The translations under genes were made by a program, and so were the position numbers. Positions 30,137-41,865 of a stretch of DNA of 64,000 nucleotides are shown piece after piece. A model generated the notes under the pieces. That model saw only the letters and a list, made by a program, of their open reading frames with translations. It had not been told where the DNA came from and did no database searches. The stretch's first letter is position 1. Each line of letters begins with the position of its first letter. The DNA comes from Aradus depressus (lineage: Eukaryota > Arthropoda > Insecta > Hemiptera > Aradidae). The stretch covers positions 31,538,908 through 31,602,907 of the forward strand of contig OY759219.1 of NCBI GenBank assembly GCA_963662175.1, given 5' to 3'.

Positions 30137-31689
30137 AGTACATTACACATATGAAATTTTGAGTCATTACATTCATGTTATCGAGAGTTATCTTGTTCAC
30201 AGACACTCACACTCATACTTTTTACTTAGCCAGCAGTACAGGTGAAGATACTAAAGAGGGGGCTTACAGCCTGAAAGTTTAAACAGAAACAAGCAGGTTC
30301 TCGGATGTGTGTGTTTCGCCTGTTAGCACCCTAAATCAGAGGAAATTACTGAGCCGTGTATTAGGACTCTACAAAGATGGCATTTGTAAATAAGTGCGGT
30401 CCTTGAGGTCCACACGTAAAACTTCCAAGCATGTTATGAATATCAATAATAATTATAACACAAAAAAGTAGGCATTTTATTCAGTTCAGAATTGTTTATT
30501 CATTTAATTGAATTTAATCTATACATACATTTTTAATTGATATGCGAATGCACATATGTAAGCAAAAATGGAAAATTTAAAAATCTTACAATTTTCCATT
30601 TTCGCTTAACATTTACACATCATTAAATAGTGTGAACCTTCAAACATTACCTATATACATACTTCAATTCATTAAAATATAGTATACCATTATATAACAC
30701 AATGCACAACGCATAGTGAAATTTAAAAAAATAAGAAATAATAATAACATAGGAGAGTAAAAGAAAAGTCAATAAAATAAACATTATTCGATTCATTCTC
30801 TTATTCGTTATTACAATTGGTTATTTATTGTTTTCTTACTATTTTTTTAATATTATAAAAACTATAAGGTAATTTGATAACAACTCTATGAGAATTTTTG
30901 ATATTTCAAAGTATCGATTGCCATCAGAACAAATTAGATGTGATAATCTTTTTCAAGAAATCCTAAAATTCATTTTTTGCAGTATTTTGTTTAAACAAAA
31001 AACGGCTGGATCGAATTTGATAAATTTTCTTTTGGATCATTTTGACGTTGACGCGCTTCGATTGGCACCAGAGCGGAGTCGATATCATTTTTAATTCGCG
31101 AGATTTCGTGCAGAAAAATTGACACACGCAATGTAGTGACCTTGAAACATAAAAATATGTTGATAATTTTCCATTTTTTTATGTTTTGGGAAGTTAACAA
31201 TATTTTTTTAAGATAAAGAGTTGCAACAAAAATATAACATTATCGTGATTCCCTAAATGCGGCTCTGTGTATTTGTAATATGTATTATTGTTTTAGTTAA
31301 CAGTTCTGTTCAATTCATTAATAAACGTCTATTATTATATATTATGTAATTGTCTTCGACCCACCAACTTAGTGAACAAAAACATTAGTAGAGAGATAAT
31401 ACAAGATGGAACAGACCCGCCATTTCTTGTGGAGCCCTCTATTGCGGTTTGTTATGTACCATTATACCAGTGTTTATTTGTCGGATGTTGGGACTTGACA
31501 GATAATCCCCATCATTCTGCGTCAACATGTTCCATAATTAACTTTACCACAACAAATTGGAAAGTAGTTAGGTTGAAATAATGAATGGGGTCAACCTGGT
31601 CCTATAATTATTAAGTACTTAACAAATAGCAAAAGGCTACAATAGGATTGAATAGGTTTATTGGTTGATGCACTTACGCCGCGTTTAGG
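30137..31689. other. No gene seen
   Basis: AT-rich. Small frames at 30888-31094 and 31372-31581 have no motif; the first ends in an acidic NLINFLLDHFDVDALRLAPE string that may be a fragment of something real but is not recognised. A palindrome-like AATTTTCCATTTTCGC with a GCAAAAATGGAAAATT partner lies near 30561-30606. Confidence 0.4.
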
Positions 31690-32410
31690 GGCCATTCATA
31701 AATTACGTAAGGCTCTTTTAAAGCTAATTTGACCCCCCCCCTCCCCCCCCCCCCCTCCCCCCTATTGTAAGATATCATGAGATTTCAACCAACCCCCCTC
31801 CCTACCTTGATAAGAAATTTTCGTAAGAAATGATCGCATTAAAATAAAATAAAAGACAGTTTGATTAAAAAATGTCTAGAAGTATGACCATATGATTTCT
31901 GTAGAGAGGGCGCCGGTAGCTCAGTGGTATGCGTGCTTGACTTCTGAGCTCAAGGTTGTGGGTTCGTAGCCCGACCGAGGCCCTTAGTTTATTTTATCTG
32001 GGAGGTAAAATAAACTTAAGCACGCCGTCCTTCGGATGGGACGTTAAGCGATGGTCCCGAGCCTGTACGATGTCAGGTACTCGTTAAAGACCCCTGCCCT
32101 AGGTGAATAAAAATTTAGGGTAGGCAAAATTTAGGACTCCCACAGTAGAGTCGGGCTCATGTCCACCAGAGTGACGGAAGAGCGCTCTGGTAGTAGGCGA
32201 TATGACCTCGTAGTTAAAGCCCGGGCATGAGTCATAAAACCTAACCTAACCTGATTTCTGTAGGATTCAATACTGAATTTGAGAACTAAGTACAGATGGC
32301 GCTATCCAATAGCGCCATTTCTTAGCGCGAAAGTAGTAGATTTAAAATTCAAAAACTTACATAAGATCAAATACTTTACCCCCCTCCCCTATAGTAAGAA
32401 TTAATAATAT
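31690..32410. repeat. Older 'CCATTCATAAATTACG' repeat hosting SINE-A
   Basis: Begins GGGGCCATTCATAAATTACG, followed by ACCCCC runs and CCCCCTATTGTAAGATATC. A similar CCCTCCCCTATAGTAAGAAT block lies beyond the SINE at about 32380-32402. The opening resembles a common insect repeat ('...ATAAATTACGTAA...'). Confidence 0.45.
31905..32251 (+). repeat. SINE-A, full length, intact target duplication
   Basis: 347 bp. The head carries box A (TAGCTCAGTGGTATGCGT) and box B (GGTTCGTAGCC, one change from GGTTCGAAACC). The body follows, then a CCTAACCTAACC tail. It is flanked by a perfect 12-bp duplication TGATTTCTGTAG at 31893-31904 and 32252-32263. This is one of the best copies for defining the element; the copy on the minus strand at 42771 has the same length. 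Confidence 0.96.
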
Positions 32411-32424
32411 TGACCTTATACTAT

Positions 32425-32585
32425 ACTATATTATATAATATTTCGTGTCGAGTTATCGTGTTCACAGACACACACCGATTTTTTCATTATTTTTTTTCGG
32501 AAGTCAAGAAAATCCAGTGAAAAATCAACATATTTGACCAATTATATAACTTCCCCTATACTTTGTATAGCTGGGGAAGTAAAAC
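32425..32585 (-). repeat. Family D 5' region with terminal hairpin
   Basis: GTGTTCACAGACACACACCG down to the hairpin ACTTCCCCTATAC / GTATAGCTGGGGAAGT (about 32549-32580). A K-like GTTACCCTCATTATTAGACA piece follows at 32628-32647. Confidence 0.65.
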
Positions 32586-32832
32586 GTAGTCTGGTTTTAT
32601 GTTTTTGTTGTATTAGCCGGCTTTTGGGGTTACCCTCATTATTAGACAGCTCAATACTTTGTCTAGGTATCAGCTTCAGGTATATACGTAGTAGAAGGTC
32701 TCGGAGATGGCTGATTCCTTCAATTTAGCGCTAATCTGCTCAGCTAGGATTAGATTCTGTCCAGTCCTTTATCCTTCAGAAGGTCTTCATATGCTGAAAG
32801 TAATCATTAAATGACTTTTCTGAGGAAGCAAA

Positions 32833-33057
32833 TCAATGACCCACTAGCTTGCTTTGCCCTATTGTTGTCTTCAGAACGGAACTCCTTCCATTACTCCTGA
32901 TCCAACCTCCAGATCTTCTCAAGATCCGGCCTCTGAGCCTTCCTATTCTTCTTTTTCCCTCAGGCGTCAAGACTACATCGGATTTCCTTTTTAGATTTGT
33001 ACGTCCTGGTCTTCTCTGGAGATCGCCAGCTTCAATCCATTTTACCGGAATAACCAA
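32833..33057 (-). pseudogene. Possible retroelement coding remnant
   Basis: A 74-codon basic frame (KRKSDVVLTPEGKRRIGRLR and similar) overlaps a plus-strand frame rich in Pro and Ser (TPSITPDPTSRSSQDPASEP). Either strand could derive from an integrase or gag-type linker. No domain can be named with confidence. Confidence 0.25.
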
Positions 33058-33619
33058 TTATGTTGTTCAGCCTCAGCAACAACGTATCGAACGCAACATA
33101 GAATATCGAATGAATACAAGAACAGGGATTGAAATATTCATTGTTTCTATTAGGGTCCTATACATATTTACTCATATATCAATATGCTCGTAGACCATTG
33201 TTAACAATAGGCGCTTTCGTCAATAATTTAACTAACAATGATATGATGTTTTATTATAAAAATACATTATTTTTTACTACTATTGTGCGGTATTTTTGAC
33301 TGACTTCGATGACATGATGTTGAAAGATGGAAGGTCGTCTACGTAAATATTTTTCTAGTAGCTTTACCTTACTCCTGAGAAAATATTATTGCAACGTTCA
33401 GAAAAGGAAAGATAAGGCATGAACTGAGACACGAGGCTCCGCAGGATTTTATTTTTTTTTTCAGAGAACACCAAAAATAAGTTTATATACACAATGGAAG
33501 TTCATCGAAAATCATAAGAATGTATTTCAAGTCTATGAGAATAAAACTTCATTTTACAGATATTATTATATTTATATACTTTATGACATGTGTTCAGAAT
33601 TGGCAAAGATCGTTAATCA

Positions 33620-33730
33620 CAAGTAAAAACTTTCGCTGAATCAGTGTCAATGTACTTCCCCAGCACAAATTAATCAATTTACAATTTTACTGATTTGGTT
33701 GAAAATCAGTAGGTATCTTACTCTATTGAT
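33620..33730 (-). repeat. Family D end
   Basis: GTACTTCCCCAGCACAAATT and the GTTGAAAATCAGTAGGTATC module. It adjoins, and probably replaced, the 3' half of the Tc1-like element. Confidence 0.65.
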
Positions 33731-33732
33731 TA

Positions 33733-34171
33733 TTATAAACAGCACATTGACAAACAAGCTTCAGCGGATCTCTCCCCATCCCTTCTCCATACACGTTCAC
33801 GTCCGTCTGGTGAATGCAGACTAACCCTGGTTTCGTCTGAGAAGAATACTCTCTTCCAGTCCTCCAGTGTCCACTCGACATGTTGATGTGCAAACTGTTG
33901 TCGGACTCTCCTGTGCTGCCTGGCGAGGAGCGGACCAGTGGCTGATCTTCTACTAATCAGGACACTCTCGAAGACGTCGCCACACCGTTTGCCTAGAAAT
34001 GTATACTGTCCTCGTCTTCTACTGTCAGATTCCGTCTCTTGGAACCGTCTTATAACTCTCCCGATCGTGGTATGATTAACTCTTAACTGCCTAGCAACTT
34101 CACTTTGCGAACATCCAGCTTCAACCATACTCTAGCTGCCTCCAGCAACCTCCACAGTAAAATTACGATGC
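33733..34171 (-). pseudogene. Tc1-like transposase, truncated and broken
   Basis: ATG at 34171 starts MDRHRNFTVEV, then an in-frame stop, then SMVEAGCSQSEVARQLRVNH and TTIGRVIRRFQET: the helix-turn-helix DNA-binding domain. The linker to the catalytic domain is shortened. WTLEDWKRVFFSDETRVSLH contains the first catalytic Asp (SDE), and GRERVWRRDGER follows. The second Asp and the last acidic residue of the DDE/D triad are gone. Full-length relatives are about 340 residues. The element cannot move itself. Confidence 0.9.
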
Positions 34172-34437
34172 CTGTCCATAATTATTCCAGCAGTACCTTC
34201 TATCTATACGATGTTGAAACACGACTAACGAGAGGCAACTTCCTAAACCCTGTATAATATTGACAAACAAGAAGATAAAGGTGATGTTTGCGAGGCTAAG
34301 CTTTGAACTTGACTAATTTTCCACACGTTTTTAAATGAATCAATGATAAAAGTTGCAATACTGAGTTAATAAAGAAAAAAAAAACGAAAGGAAATGGAGA
34401 AATACTGGGTTGTGCGTTAATTTTGAGCAGGAGTGTA
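33733..34437 (-). mobile_element. Tc1-like transposon, 5' half only
   Basis: Read leftwards. A TA at 34436-34437 starts the terminus TACACTCCTGCTCAAAATTA (34437-34418). A leader of about 260 bp follows, then the transposase start at 34171. The 3' half, including the other terminal repeat, is missing. Confidence 0.8.
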
Positions 34438-34839
34438 GATTAATTCGTTCTGGGGAGGTACTTTGCTGGCGATTCACCGACAACTTAGAATCTTTTTTGA
34501 AATTATTATTATTTTTTTTTTTTTATATTGGCAAAGGCTAGGAAGCCTAAATTAGTAAGGTAAGGTAAACAGAATAACGGATCGATAAGAATCCTTAAAA
34601 TTTAATTTGAGAAGATTTCGTTTGGCTACCGAGTAATGAAATGCCCAGAGAATCCAATTTCCGGAGGCAGCTGGAACATTTAAATGAATTAGAAAGCAAT
34701 TTGTCCACTTTACGAGACTAAGAAGAATTTAAATATAATTGTTGCCCTCTTTATTTTAAAATAATATAGAGAAAAATAAGATTATCCGCACCAATGGAAG
34801 TATATGATGTAATTATTCAACTTCGTGTTTATAAGATCT

Positions 34840-35283
34840 CTGTACTTTAACTTTCTTATATATACCTATAGTATAAGGAAGTGTTGTAATCGAGCGAAAA
34901 TCCAAGATCCCAAAATCCAGTTTTCAACGGATATTCACGTTACCAAGGTCCCCTGAACAGAGTTTGACCACTGATGAAGTCTGTCTGATTCAATTTGGGT
35001 CAAAATCGGACGAAATTAAGACCAGTTTACTTGTGCCGAAAACTGAAATATGAAATAAATTGTTTCGAAGGTCGGCCCCCGGTTTGTGAGATACATCCCG
35101 GAAATCATTCTAAAATGACTCTCCTTGTCTATTTTTCGTACGTTGACCAAATTAACGTGAAAACGGTTAGTCCTATCGGAAAAACAGTCCTAATGAAAAA
35201 TGTTCCTGATCAAATTTCCAATAGAACTTACAATGTTTTAATGTCCCAAAAAATGTACAATAATTTTCTGAAGGATATGTTGC
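34840..35283 (+). repeat. Family E repeat
   Basis: Starts CTTTCTTATATATACCTATA, AGTATAAGGAAGTG, then TTTTCAACGGATATTCACG, CTGATTCAATTTGGGTC and GTGAGATACATCCCGG. Other copies lie at 8260-8560, 11700-12060, 14380-14620, 38520-38780, 54180-54560, 56215-56470 and 59925-60330. It shares the AGTATA hairpin idea of family D and may be a sister family. Confidence 0.6.
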
Positions 35284-35551
35284 TAATTGAGTAGGTGATT
35301 TTCAAAACCAGCCATTTGTCCGTAAACAACTTTTGGGATAATCACCAAAAACTGATAAAAATTAACCGTTTTAAGTTAAAGTTCCAATTTTTTTTTTCAT
35401 GGATGGGTAATAACTTTATCTCTCATCTTGCAAACGTTGCCAAATATATTGTGGCTAGAAAATTTGCTATTTTTTATTCAAGTTTTCTAATAGCTACTAT
35501 TGGCACTCAACATGAGAAATGGCTGGTTTTGGAAATCACCTACTCAATTGT
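35284..35551. mobile_element. 268-bp MITE with 34-bp terminal inverted repeats
   Basis: Left end TAATTGAGTAGGTGATTTTC then AAAACCAGCCATTT; the right end is its complement (35518-35551) with two mismatches. The 94-codon frame across it is AT-rich and has no motif. Confidence 0.8.
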
Positions 35552-35748
35552 AAGTTGTAACTCAAAGCAAAAATTATAAAATACAGTTTTATTATTGATA
35601 GTTTTTTTTATTGAAAATGATTAGAAATATGGAAAAATATTAAATATGTGATGTGGCCATATCCTGGACATTCTAATGCCAACCACGTTTTTACAGATCA
35701 CTATCCTTCCCCCTTTCCCATCTGACGTCAACATATTACTATGTTAGG
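35552..35748. other. Old repeat, no gene
   Basis: Shares GTGATGTGGCCATATCCTGG with 15830-15850 and (reversed) 54085-54105. Confidence 0.4.
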
Positions 35749-36243
35749 GATGTTTTCGCCAGAGATCTTGTGAAAGTTCATTGTAAATACTACTGAATTG
35801 TTCTAATTGTTTAATAACGAAATTATCTAGACTAATGTATCTTGTTATTCAAGTTAACTTAGATAATATCTGAGATAGTATTTAAGATACTTTTTGCCCA
35901 GGTCTGCTATGTAAGTCAACTATTGAATATTAGCAATCGACTGGTTTTGAAGGGGGAGCGAAAAGATTATTGATTAATTCGTTCTGGTGATGTACATTGC
36001 TGGTGATTCACAGACAACTTTTTATTTATTTATTACTAATAAATAATAAACAAAACACTTAGAACGAGTCAAAAATTCCACTATATTTATATAAAAGACA
36101 CAATATATTTCGCTGGTTAGAGCATTGTCCTCATTGGGTATCCTGTACACTTGACAATGCTCTAACCAGCGAAATATATTGTGTCTTTTATATAAATATA
36201 GTAGAATTTTTTGAGTCGTTCTAAGTGTTTTATTCAGTAGTAT
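35749..36243. repeat. Palindromic repeat (family M), split by an insertion
   Basis: 35749-35798 matches 44601-44650. After a 253-bp insertion (35799-36051) that includes a D end, the unit resumes as an almost perfect hairpin: arms 36052-36129 and 36153-36231, loop about 23 bp. The right arm extends to 36243 with ATTCAGTAGTAT, the mirror of the pre-insertion left flank. Confidence 0.85.
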
Positions 36244-36640
36244 ATTACTATGTAATTTTATATGTATATCCAGAACCCTATAAGAACGACACCTATTGAT
36301 TTTCAGCCAAATCGGAGAAAGGGAGGAGGGGTTAGGAGAGAGGTATAACACTAAAACTTTAATTACTGCCCTTGTAATGTATAGACACAAAATTTCATAT
36401 GTAAATTCAAACCTCATAAGGATGGCACGTAATTATTTTCCTCTAAATCGGTCGAAGGTAGAACAGGAGAAAGGAGGCTCGTCTAAAATTCCTAAGAAGA
36501 GAACGTATCAACGCAAAATTTAGTATGAGAATTCAGAAACCACTATATAAGCAAAATAATGGATTTCAGCCCAAACGGTCGATAGGCTTTGGAGGGAGAG
36601 CGAAAACGCAATTGAATAATTCTTACTGGGGAAGTACGAC
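36244..36640 (+). repeat. Family D, 3' modules
   Basis: AACCCTATAAGAACGACACC, TTCAGCCAAATCGG, a second and third module, and the CTGGGGAAGTACGACC end followed by poly-T. Confidence 0.75.
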
Positions 36641-37194
36641 CATTTTTTTTTTTTTTTTTTAAACCTTTGTACGAATCATAAAGACGATTTCTTATGCTAA
36701 TGTTTTCTATACAGAACTTTTCGCGGAACCAGCCTTGATTTTGGCTATTGACCTATGAAACCGAAAACCTAAAACTAAATGAACAAATGGAGACGTCGTC
36801 CATGAAAGACGAAATGTGTATTGAACAGAAATGAAAGTGGGTATTGCCATAATTTTGATAGGATATGGGATATAGGTAGAACGTCAACGACATTCCTTAG
36901 CTTTGGAATATAAAGCTGTTCTTATTGCTTAGGATATCTCCCCCGCGGCTCCAGGAACATTAGTTCCCGCCTCCAGCTCCTGGATATAAGCCACGAGGTA
37001 TCTTCTCTCTATTTTCTTGACTTAACAACCTCAGTAACTTGGGATATGTAAACTAACAGTGGCTTACTTGACTATTCAATTCATCTGTATCTTGTCTAAC
37101 ACATTCACTGAGAATATACGTAGACGACGTGATTGGACACTTTCCGGATTTACCTTGTGAAAATGTATGTAAATTCGTCGGATGAATCACTAGA
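36641..37194. other. No gene seen
   Basis: Unassigned. A short GC-rich patch (36945-36990) is not open for long in any frame. Confidence 0.4.
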
Positions 37195-37735
37195 AATGAA
37201 CTTCCCCAGCGTGAATTTATTTAATCAGTTTTTGCTCTCTCTTTGGAACCAATGTTTTATCTATTAGATCATCAAACTAAACATCGTGTTAATGTAGTTA
37301 AAGCCCGGGCATGAGTTATAAAACCTAACCTAACCTAACAGAAATTAGGGTTTTTGAACTGGGCTCCTCTCCTCTGATTCTCCAATTCCCTTTGACCGAT
37401 TTGGCTGAAAATTGGTACTGTTGGAATTGGAAAATTCAGTCGAAACATTCATTACTTCTGGAGTTTTTCGGTTTTTTTGCTAGGTTCCCCCCTCTTATTC
37501 CAAATTTCCTTTAACACATTTGATTGAAAACGTTTAGGTAATCGCCCTTGTTGAGATTTGGATTCACGTATAAAATTCGTGATCGAATAGTGACAGTTAT
37601 TGGGGTTAAGCCCCCTCTTCCCATTTGTTTGAAAATTAATAGGTGTCGTCCTTGTGAAGTTTTGGATACATATATTAAATTTTTGTCTATATTTTCAATC
37701 TATGAGGAGTTTTCGTGTTGTCAGGGTCAGATTTC
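37195..37735 (-). repeat. Family D with SINE-A tail inside
   Basis: Reverse D modules: AACTTCCCCAGCGTGAATTT at one end and AATTAATAGGTGTCGTCCTT near the other. A SINE-A 3' tail (37294-37339) interrupts it, ending CCTAACCTAACCTAAC. Confidence 0.7.
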
Positions 37736-39060
37736 TCACAATTTAAACATTGCATTGAACTATTTCCTACATAAATTCTTTGGAGCGCTATAAGAGGTCG
37801 TATTGATCCTATTAAAAATCTGAAGACATATTGAGATTTAAAAATTAATAAGGAACATTTTTAATAAGGGTCAATTTTTGAACCGATATTTTAGGACATT
37901 TTTGACATAATATGACACACATATATTATATGTATATGATAACACACAGTTATCAAATATACGGAATAGTTTAAAAGAGCATTTTCGCAATCAGTTCAGG
38001 GAGGAAATTAAAAACTCAGACCGGTATTTGCTAGGTAGGGAACTGGAGTTCCACGATTCAGTTAATAGTTACTTACAGAGTGACCTACCATTGTCAAGTA
38101 TTAGATTAATAATTAAACTTAGAGGTGAACTGTTGCATCTATCAATCAATATACCTCCGAAGATATGGGCGTGAATTAAATAAATAAATAAATAGGAACA
38201 AAGATATATATATTATTTTATTTTTATTTGTATTTTAGAAAGAAAAATTTATTGTTAATAAGTTTATAAGAAATAAGATTATAAGTTTATAAGATAATAT
38301 TATTTATGTAAATCTAGACTCCTCAAGACGGCTTAGGCCATTGAGTTTGTCTTCATAAAAGATCACATTATTGTATATATGTTTTGTATGTAATTTTCTA
38401 TTATGTTAACTGGATAAATACCTTACTACTAGTACCACTACATATATTACATGTATCTCGTGAATCAGACCCTCGAAAACATGTAATTCAAATAAAATTA
38501 CGTTTCAGTTTTCTCTACAACTGTTATTTGGTGGAACGTTTGTCTTAAATTTCTTCTGATTTCGGCTAAAATTCAAGTTAGCACATGGAACATTTTCATT
38601 TCAAATGCTCATTGCTATAAATCATTTTTGATTTAGACCACTCACAAAATTTCAATTCCATACACACAGACTGACATCATAGCGACAATGATCAAAACAT
38701 ATTCTGAGGACGTTTAAAAGTAAAATTCTGTTGAAAACTCTGTCTCAGATTTTTTTTTTTTTTTCCATGTTTACAATAATAATGGTATAAGAAGGTAAAA
38801 ATTATCAATTCATGAAAATTTACAAAATGGTATTGTCCCAACAACATTTTAAATTCAAACTGCTCTCCCACGCAAACACGGCTGGAAAAATAATTTACCT
38901 CGGAGACCCGAAGGGGAAGGTATATATTTTATAATCATGAATTTTCTGGGATTATTAATTTACTTCAGCGGAACCACTTTCATTTTAACTCATTTCTTTT
39001 GATATATTTTCTCGGAGAAAAAAGTGAATATATATAATATTTAAATTGTCACTTCTCACA
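37736..39060. other. AT-rich with a family E remnant; no gene
   Basis: 38520-38780 is a diverged E copy (GCTAAAATTCAAGTTAGCAC). The remainder has no supported feature. Confidence 0.4.
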
Positions 39061-40110
39061 ATTTGAAAATAGTTTTCGGTGAATCACCATGTACTTCCCC
39101 AGAGCGAATTAAAGTTTTTGCTGTCCAGAAATCAATATACCGATTCGGTTGAAAAGCAAAAGATGACTCAATTAAAAAATAGTACTGGAAAAAAATTAAA
39201 AAAATTGATTTGTCGCCGAAAACTCCATTTTGATTTCTTCTGATGATGTAAACCTCTTCTCGAATATCCCCTCAGACAAAATAGTATATATTATGGAGGA
39301 AATATTTATTATGAAGGGATGTAACCCCTGTATCACCACTTGACAACCCTGTTAATTAAGCTATGCCTAGAACAAAATTATTTCAAATTCAATGAATCAT
39401 TTTATTACCAAAAGGAAACCCACATTTCCACAAAATAGCGTTCTGGAGGAGGTACGTGGATGACATTTTGGTGGAGTTCATGGGAACCAATTCTGAACTA
39501 AACAGCACACTATAAGATATATCATATACTTTGAACAAAACAATAGTTTCGATTATTTGGTCACCTTCTGTTTGGGTGTTTGTTAACAGAATATCTCGAA
39601 AGAGTATCGGGACGAAATTTGATATGACATATGATTGACATTGTCAAGAACCCCATAACGACAACTAATAATTTTCAGTGGAATCAATGGAGAGGGAATG
39701 AGAGGTAAGCTCAATTCTAAAACTCCTCCAATAACTTCTGATGTAATGAATTTATTGACATATAGTTTTATATTGAAATTAAAACCCCCATAAGGACATC
39801 ATTTATAAATTATCTGCGAAATTGGCCGAAGGGAAGGGGGCGATGAGAGAAGGCTCGACTCAAAAACCCTATTATCTGTCCATGTAATGAATGTATCGAC
39901 ATAAAATTTAGTATACAAATTCAGAAGTCCCTACGTAAGTCAACTACTGATCTTTAACGCAGTCGGTCGATCGGTTCAGAAGAGATTAATTCTTGCTGAA
40001 AATACTTTGCCGGTAATTCACTGACTATATTTTTTCCCCATTTTTAGAATTTCTGACCGATTAAATAACTTCCCTATACTTCGTATATCTGAGGACATAA
40101 AATGTCATGA
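39061..40110. repeat. Family D fragments, both orientations
   Basis: 39066-39160 carries the D end in reverse (GTACTTCCCCAGAGCGAATT). 39580-40105 carries three modules in the plus orientation and ends at GACCGATTAAATAACTTCCC with a GTATATCTGAGG hairpin remnant. Confidence 0.6.
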
Positions 40111-40529
40111 ATTTGAGTCGAATGAATTCCGGGTTCATTGACTTTTGTTTTCATCTGATTACAGCTAAAATCTCATATGATCCCTGAAAATGTTATTCCG
40201 TGGGGTCAAAGCAATTTAAGGGATATTCAAATGTTGTCCATGTTCGGGAGACCTATATGGTTCAATTTCACTCACGCGGAAGCTGTGTAAGGGAGGAAAA
40301 AAAAAGAATGGGGCCCCGTTAACCCTAGATAATAAATTTGAAAAACTCATTATAGGTGATAATTTTGAAAAATGTTCAGTGTTAGACCATCCATATTTCT
40401 AGAGATAATCTGAGGATGTTTTTATTAAAAAGGAGGTAAGCCGGTGATATATTAGTGGGATAAGCTTACCAGCCCTCTATTCTGTTTAACGACAGGTAAT
40501 TGGAGGACATGGTCGGCGGGGGTTAATGA
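40111..40529. other. No gene seen
   Basis: Unassigned sequence leading into the minisatellite. Confidence 0.4.
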
Positions 40530-41630
40530 AGTCACCGGTGAGCTCACATTATTACAATGTCACCGGTGAGCGCTCATACAGTATTAAAGGTGAGCTACAA
40601 TGTCACCGTTGAGCTCACATTATCACAATGTTACCGTTAAGCACATACAATAATGAAGGAGAGCTACAATGTCACCGTTGAGCTCACACAGTATTGAAGG
40701 AGAGCTACAATGTCACCGGTGACCTCACATTATTACAATGTCACCGGTGACCTCACATTATTACAATGTCACCGTTGAGCACATACAATAATGAAGGAGA
40801 GCTACAATGTCATTGTTGAGCTCACACAGTATTGAAGGAGAGCTACAATGTCATTGTTGAGCTCACACTATTACAATTTCACCGTTGAGCACATACAATA
40901 ATGAAGGAGAGCTACAATGTCACCGTTGAGCACATACAATAATGAAGGAGAGCTACAATGTCACCGTTGAGCTCACACAGTATTGAAGGAGAGCTACAAT
41001 GTCACCGGTGAGCTCACATTATTACTATATCACCGTTGAGCACATACAATAATGAAGGAGAGCTATAATGTCACCGTTGAGCTCACACAGTATTAAAGGT
41101 GAGCTACAATGTCACCGTTGAACACATACAATAATGAAGGAGAGCTACAATGTCACCGTTGAGCTCACACAGTATTGAAGGAGAGCTACAATGTCATTGT
41201 TGAGCTCACACAGTATTGAAGGAGAGCTACAATGTCATTGTTGAGCTCACATTATTACAATTTCACCGTTGAGCACATACAATAATGAAGGAGAGCTACA
41301 ATGTCACCGTTGAGCACATACAATAATGAAGGAGAGCTACAATGTCACCGTTGAGCTCACACAGTATTGAAGGAGAGCTACAATGTCACCGGTGAGCTCA
41401 CATTATTACTATATCACCGTTGAGCACATACAATAATGAAGGAGAGCTATAATGTCACCGTTGAGCTCACACAGTATTAAAGGTGAGCTACAATGTCACC
41501 GTTGAACACATACAATAATGAAGGAGAGCTACAATGTCACCGTTGAGCTCACACAGTATTGAAGGAGAGCTACAATGTCACCGGTGAGCTCACAGTACTA
41601 CACATGAGCTATAATGTCACCGGTGAGTTA
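40530..41630 (+). repeat. Minisatellite with 384-bp higher-order period
   Basis: Built of 41-bp units (GTCACCGTTGAGCTCACACA... or GTCACCGTTGAGCACATACA..., ending GAGAGCTACAAT) and 28-bp units (GTCACCGGTGAGCTCACATT plus ATTACAAT). Landmark variants recur exactly 384 bp apart: ATTACTATAT at 41021 and 41405, AACACATACA at 41121 and 41505, TTACAATTTC at 40871 and 41255. Thus about two higher-order copies span 40800-41590. Confidence 0.95.
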
Positions 41631-41653
41631 CGGATGGGGAGCGTGACTTCATT

Positions 41654-41782
41654 GGAACTTCCGTTATTGGTCCTCTTTCTGGAACTCCTTCCCTCACCAC
41701 GTCCGTCACTCTCCTTCCGTGGCTTCCTTCAAATCCTCTCTGTTCCAATTCCTCTTTGATACACAATCCTCTACCTCCGATT
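41654..41782 (+). pseudogene. LINE ORF2 extreme C-terminus, short copy
   Basis: One frame reads FWNSFPHHVRHSPSVASFKS, SLFQFLFDTQSSTSD and stop. This is the same 'LWNSLP..IR..PS...FK..L' ending as at 15349-15717. It directly adjoins the minisatellite. Confidence 0.65.
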
Positions 41783-41865
41783 AACCTTTCATTCCCCTTC
41801 CTTTGTAATCTCCCACATTTACTTTCAATTCTTACTATCTCCTAACCTTTTTTATCATTATCGTC

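Noticed and set aside
31911..31985. tRNA gene
   Set aside because: Boxes A and B are present, but the cloverleaf is not maintained and the same head occurs at the 5' end of many SINE-A copies.
34203..34256. Right terminus of the Tc1-like element at the TATACAGGG sequence
   Set aside because: The better terminus, with the TACACTCCTGC start and TA border, is at 34437; the inner site is within the leader.
40530..41630. CRISPR-like array
   Set aside because: There are no unique spacers between constant repeats; all units are variants of one another, and the context is eukaryotic.
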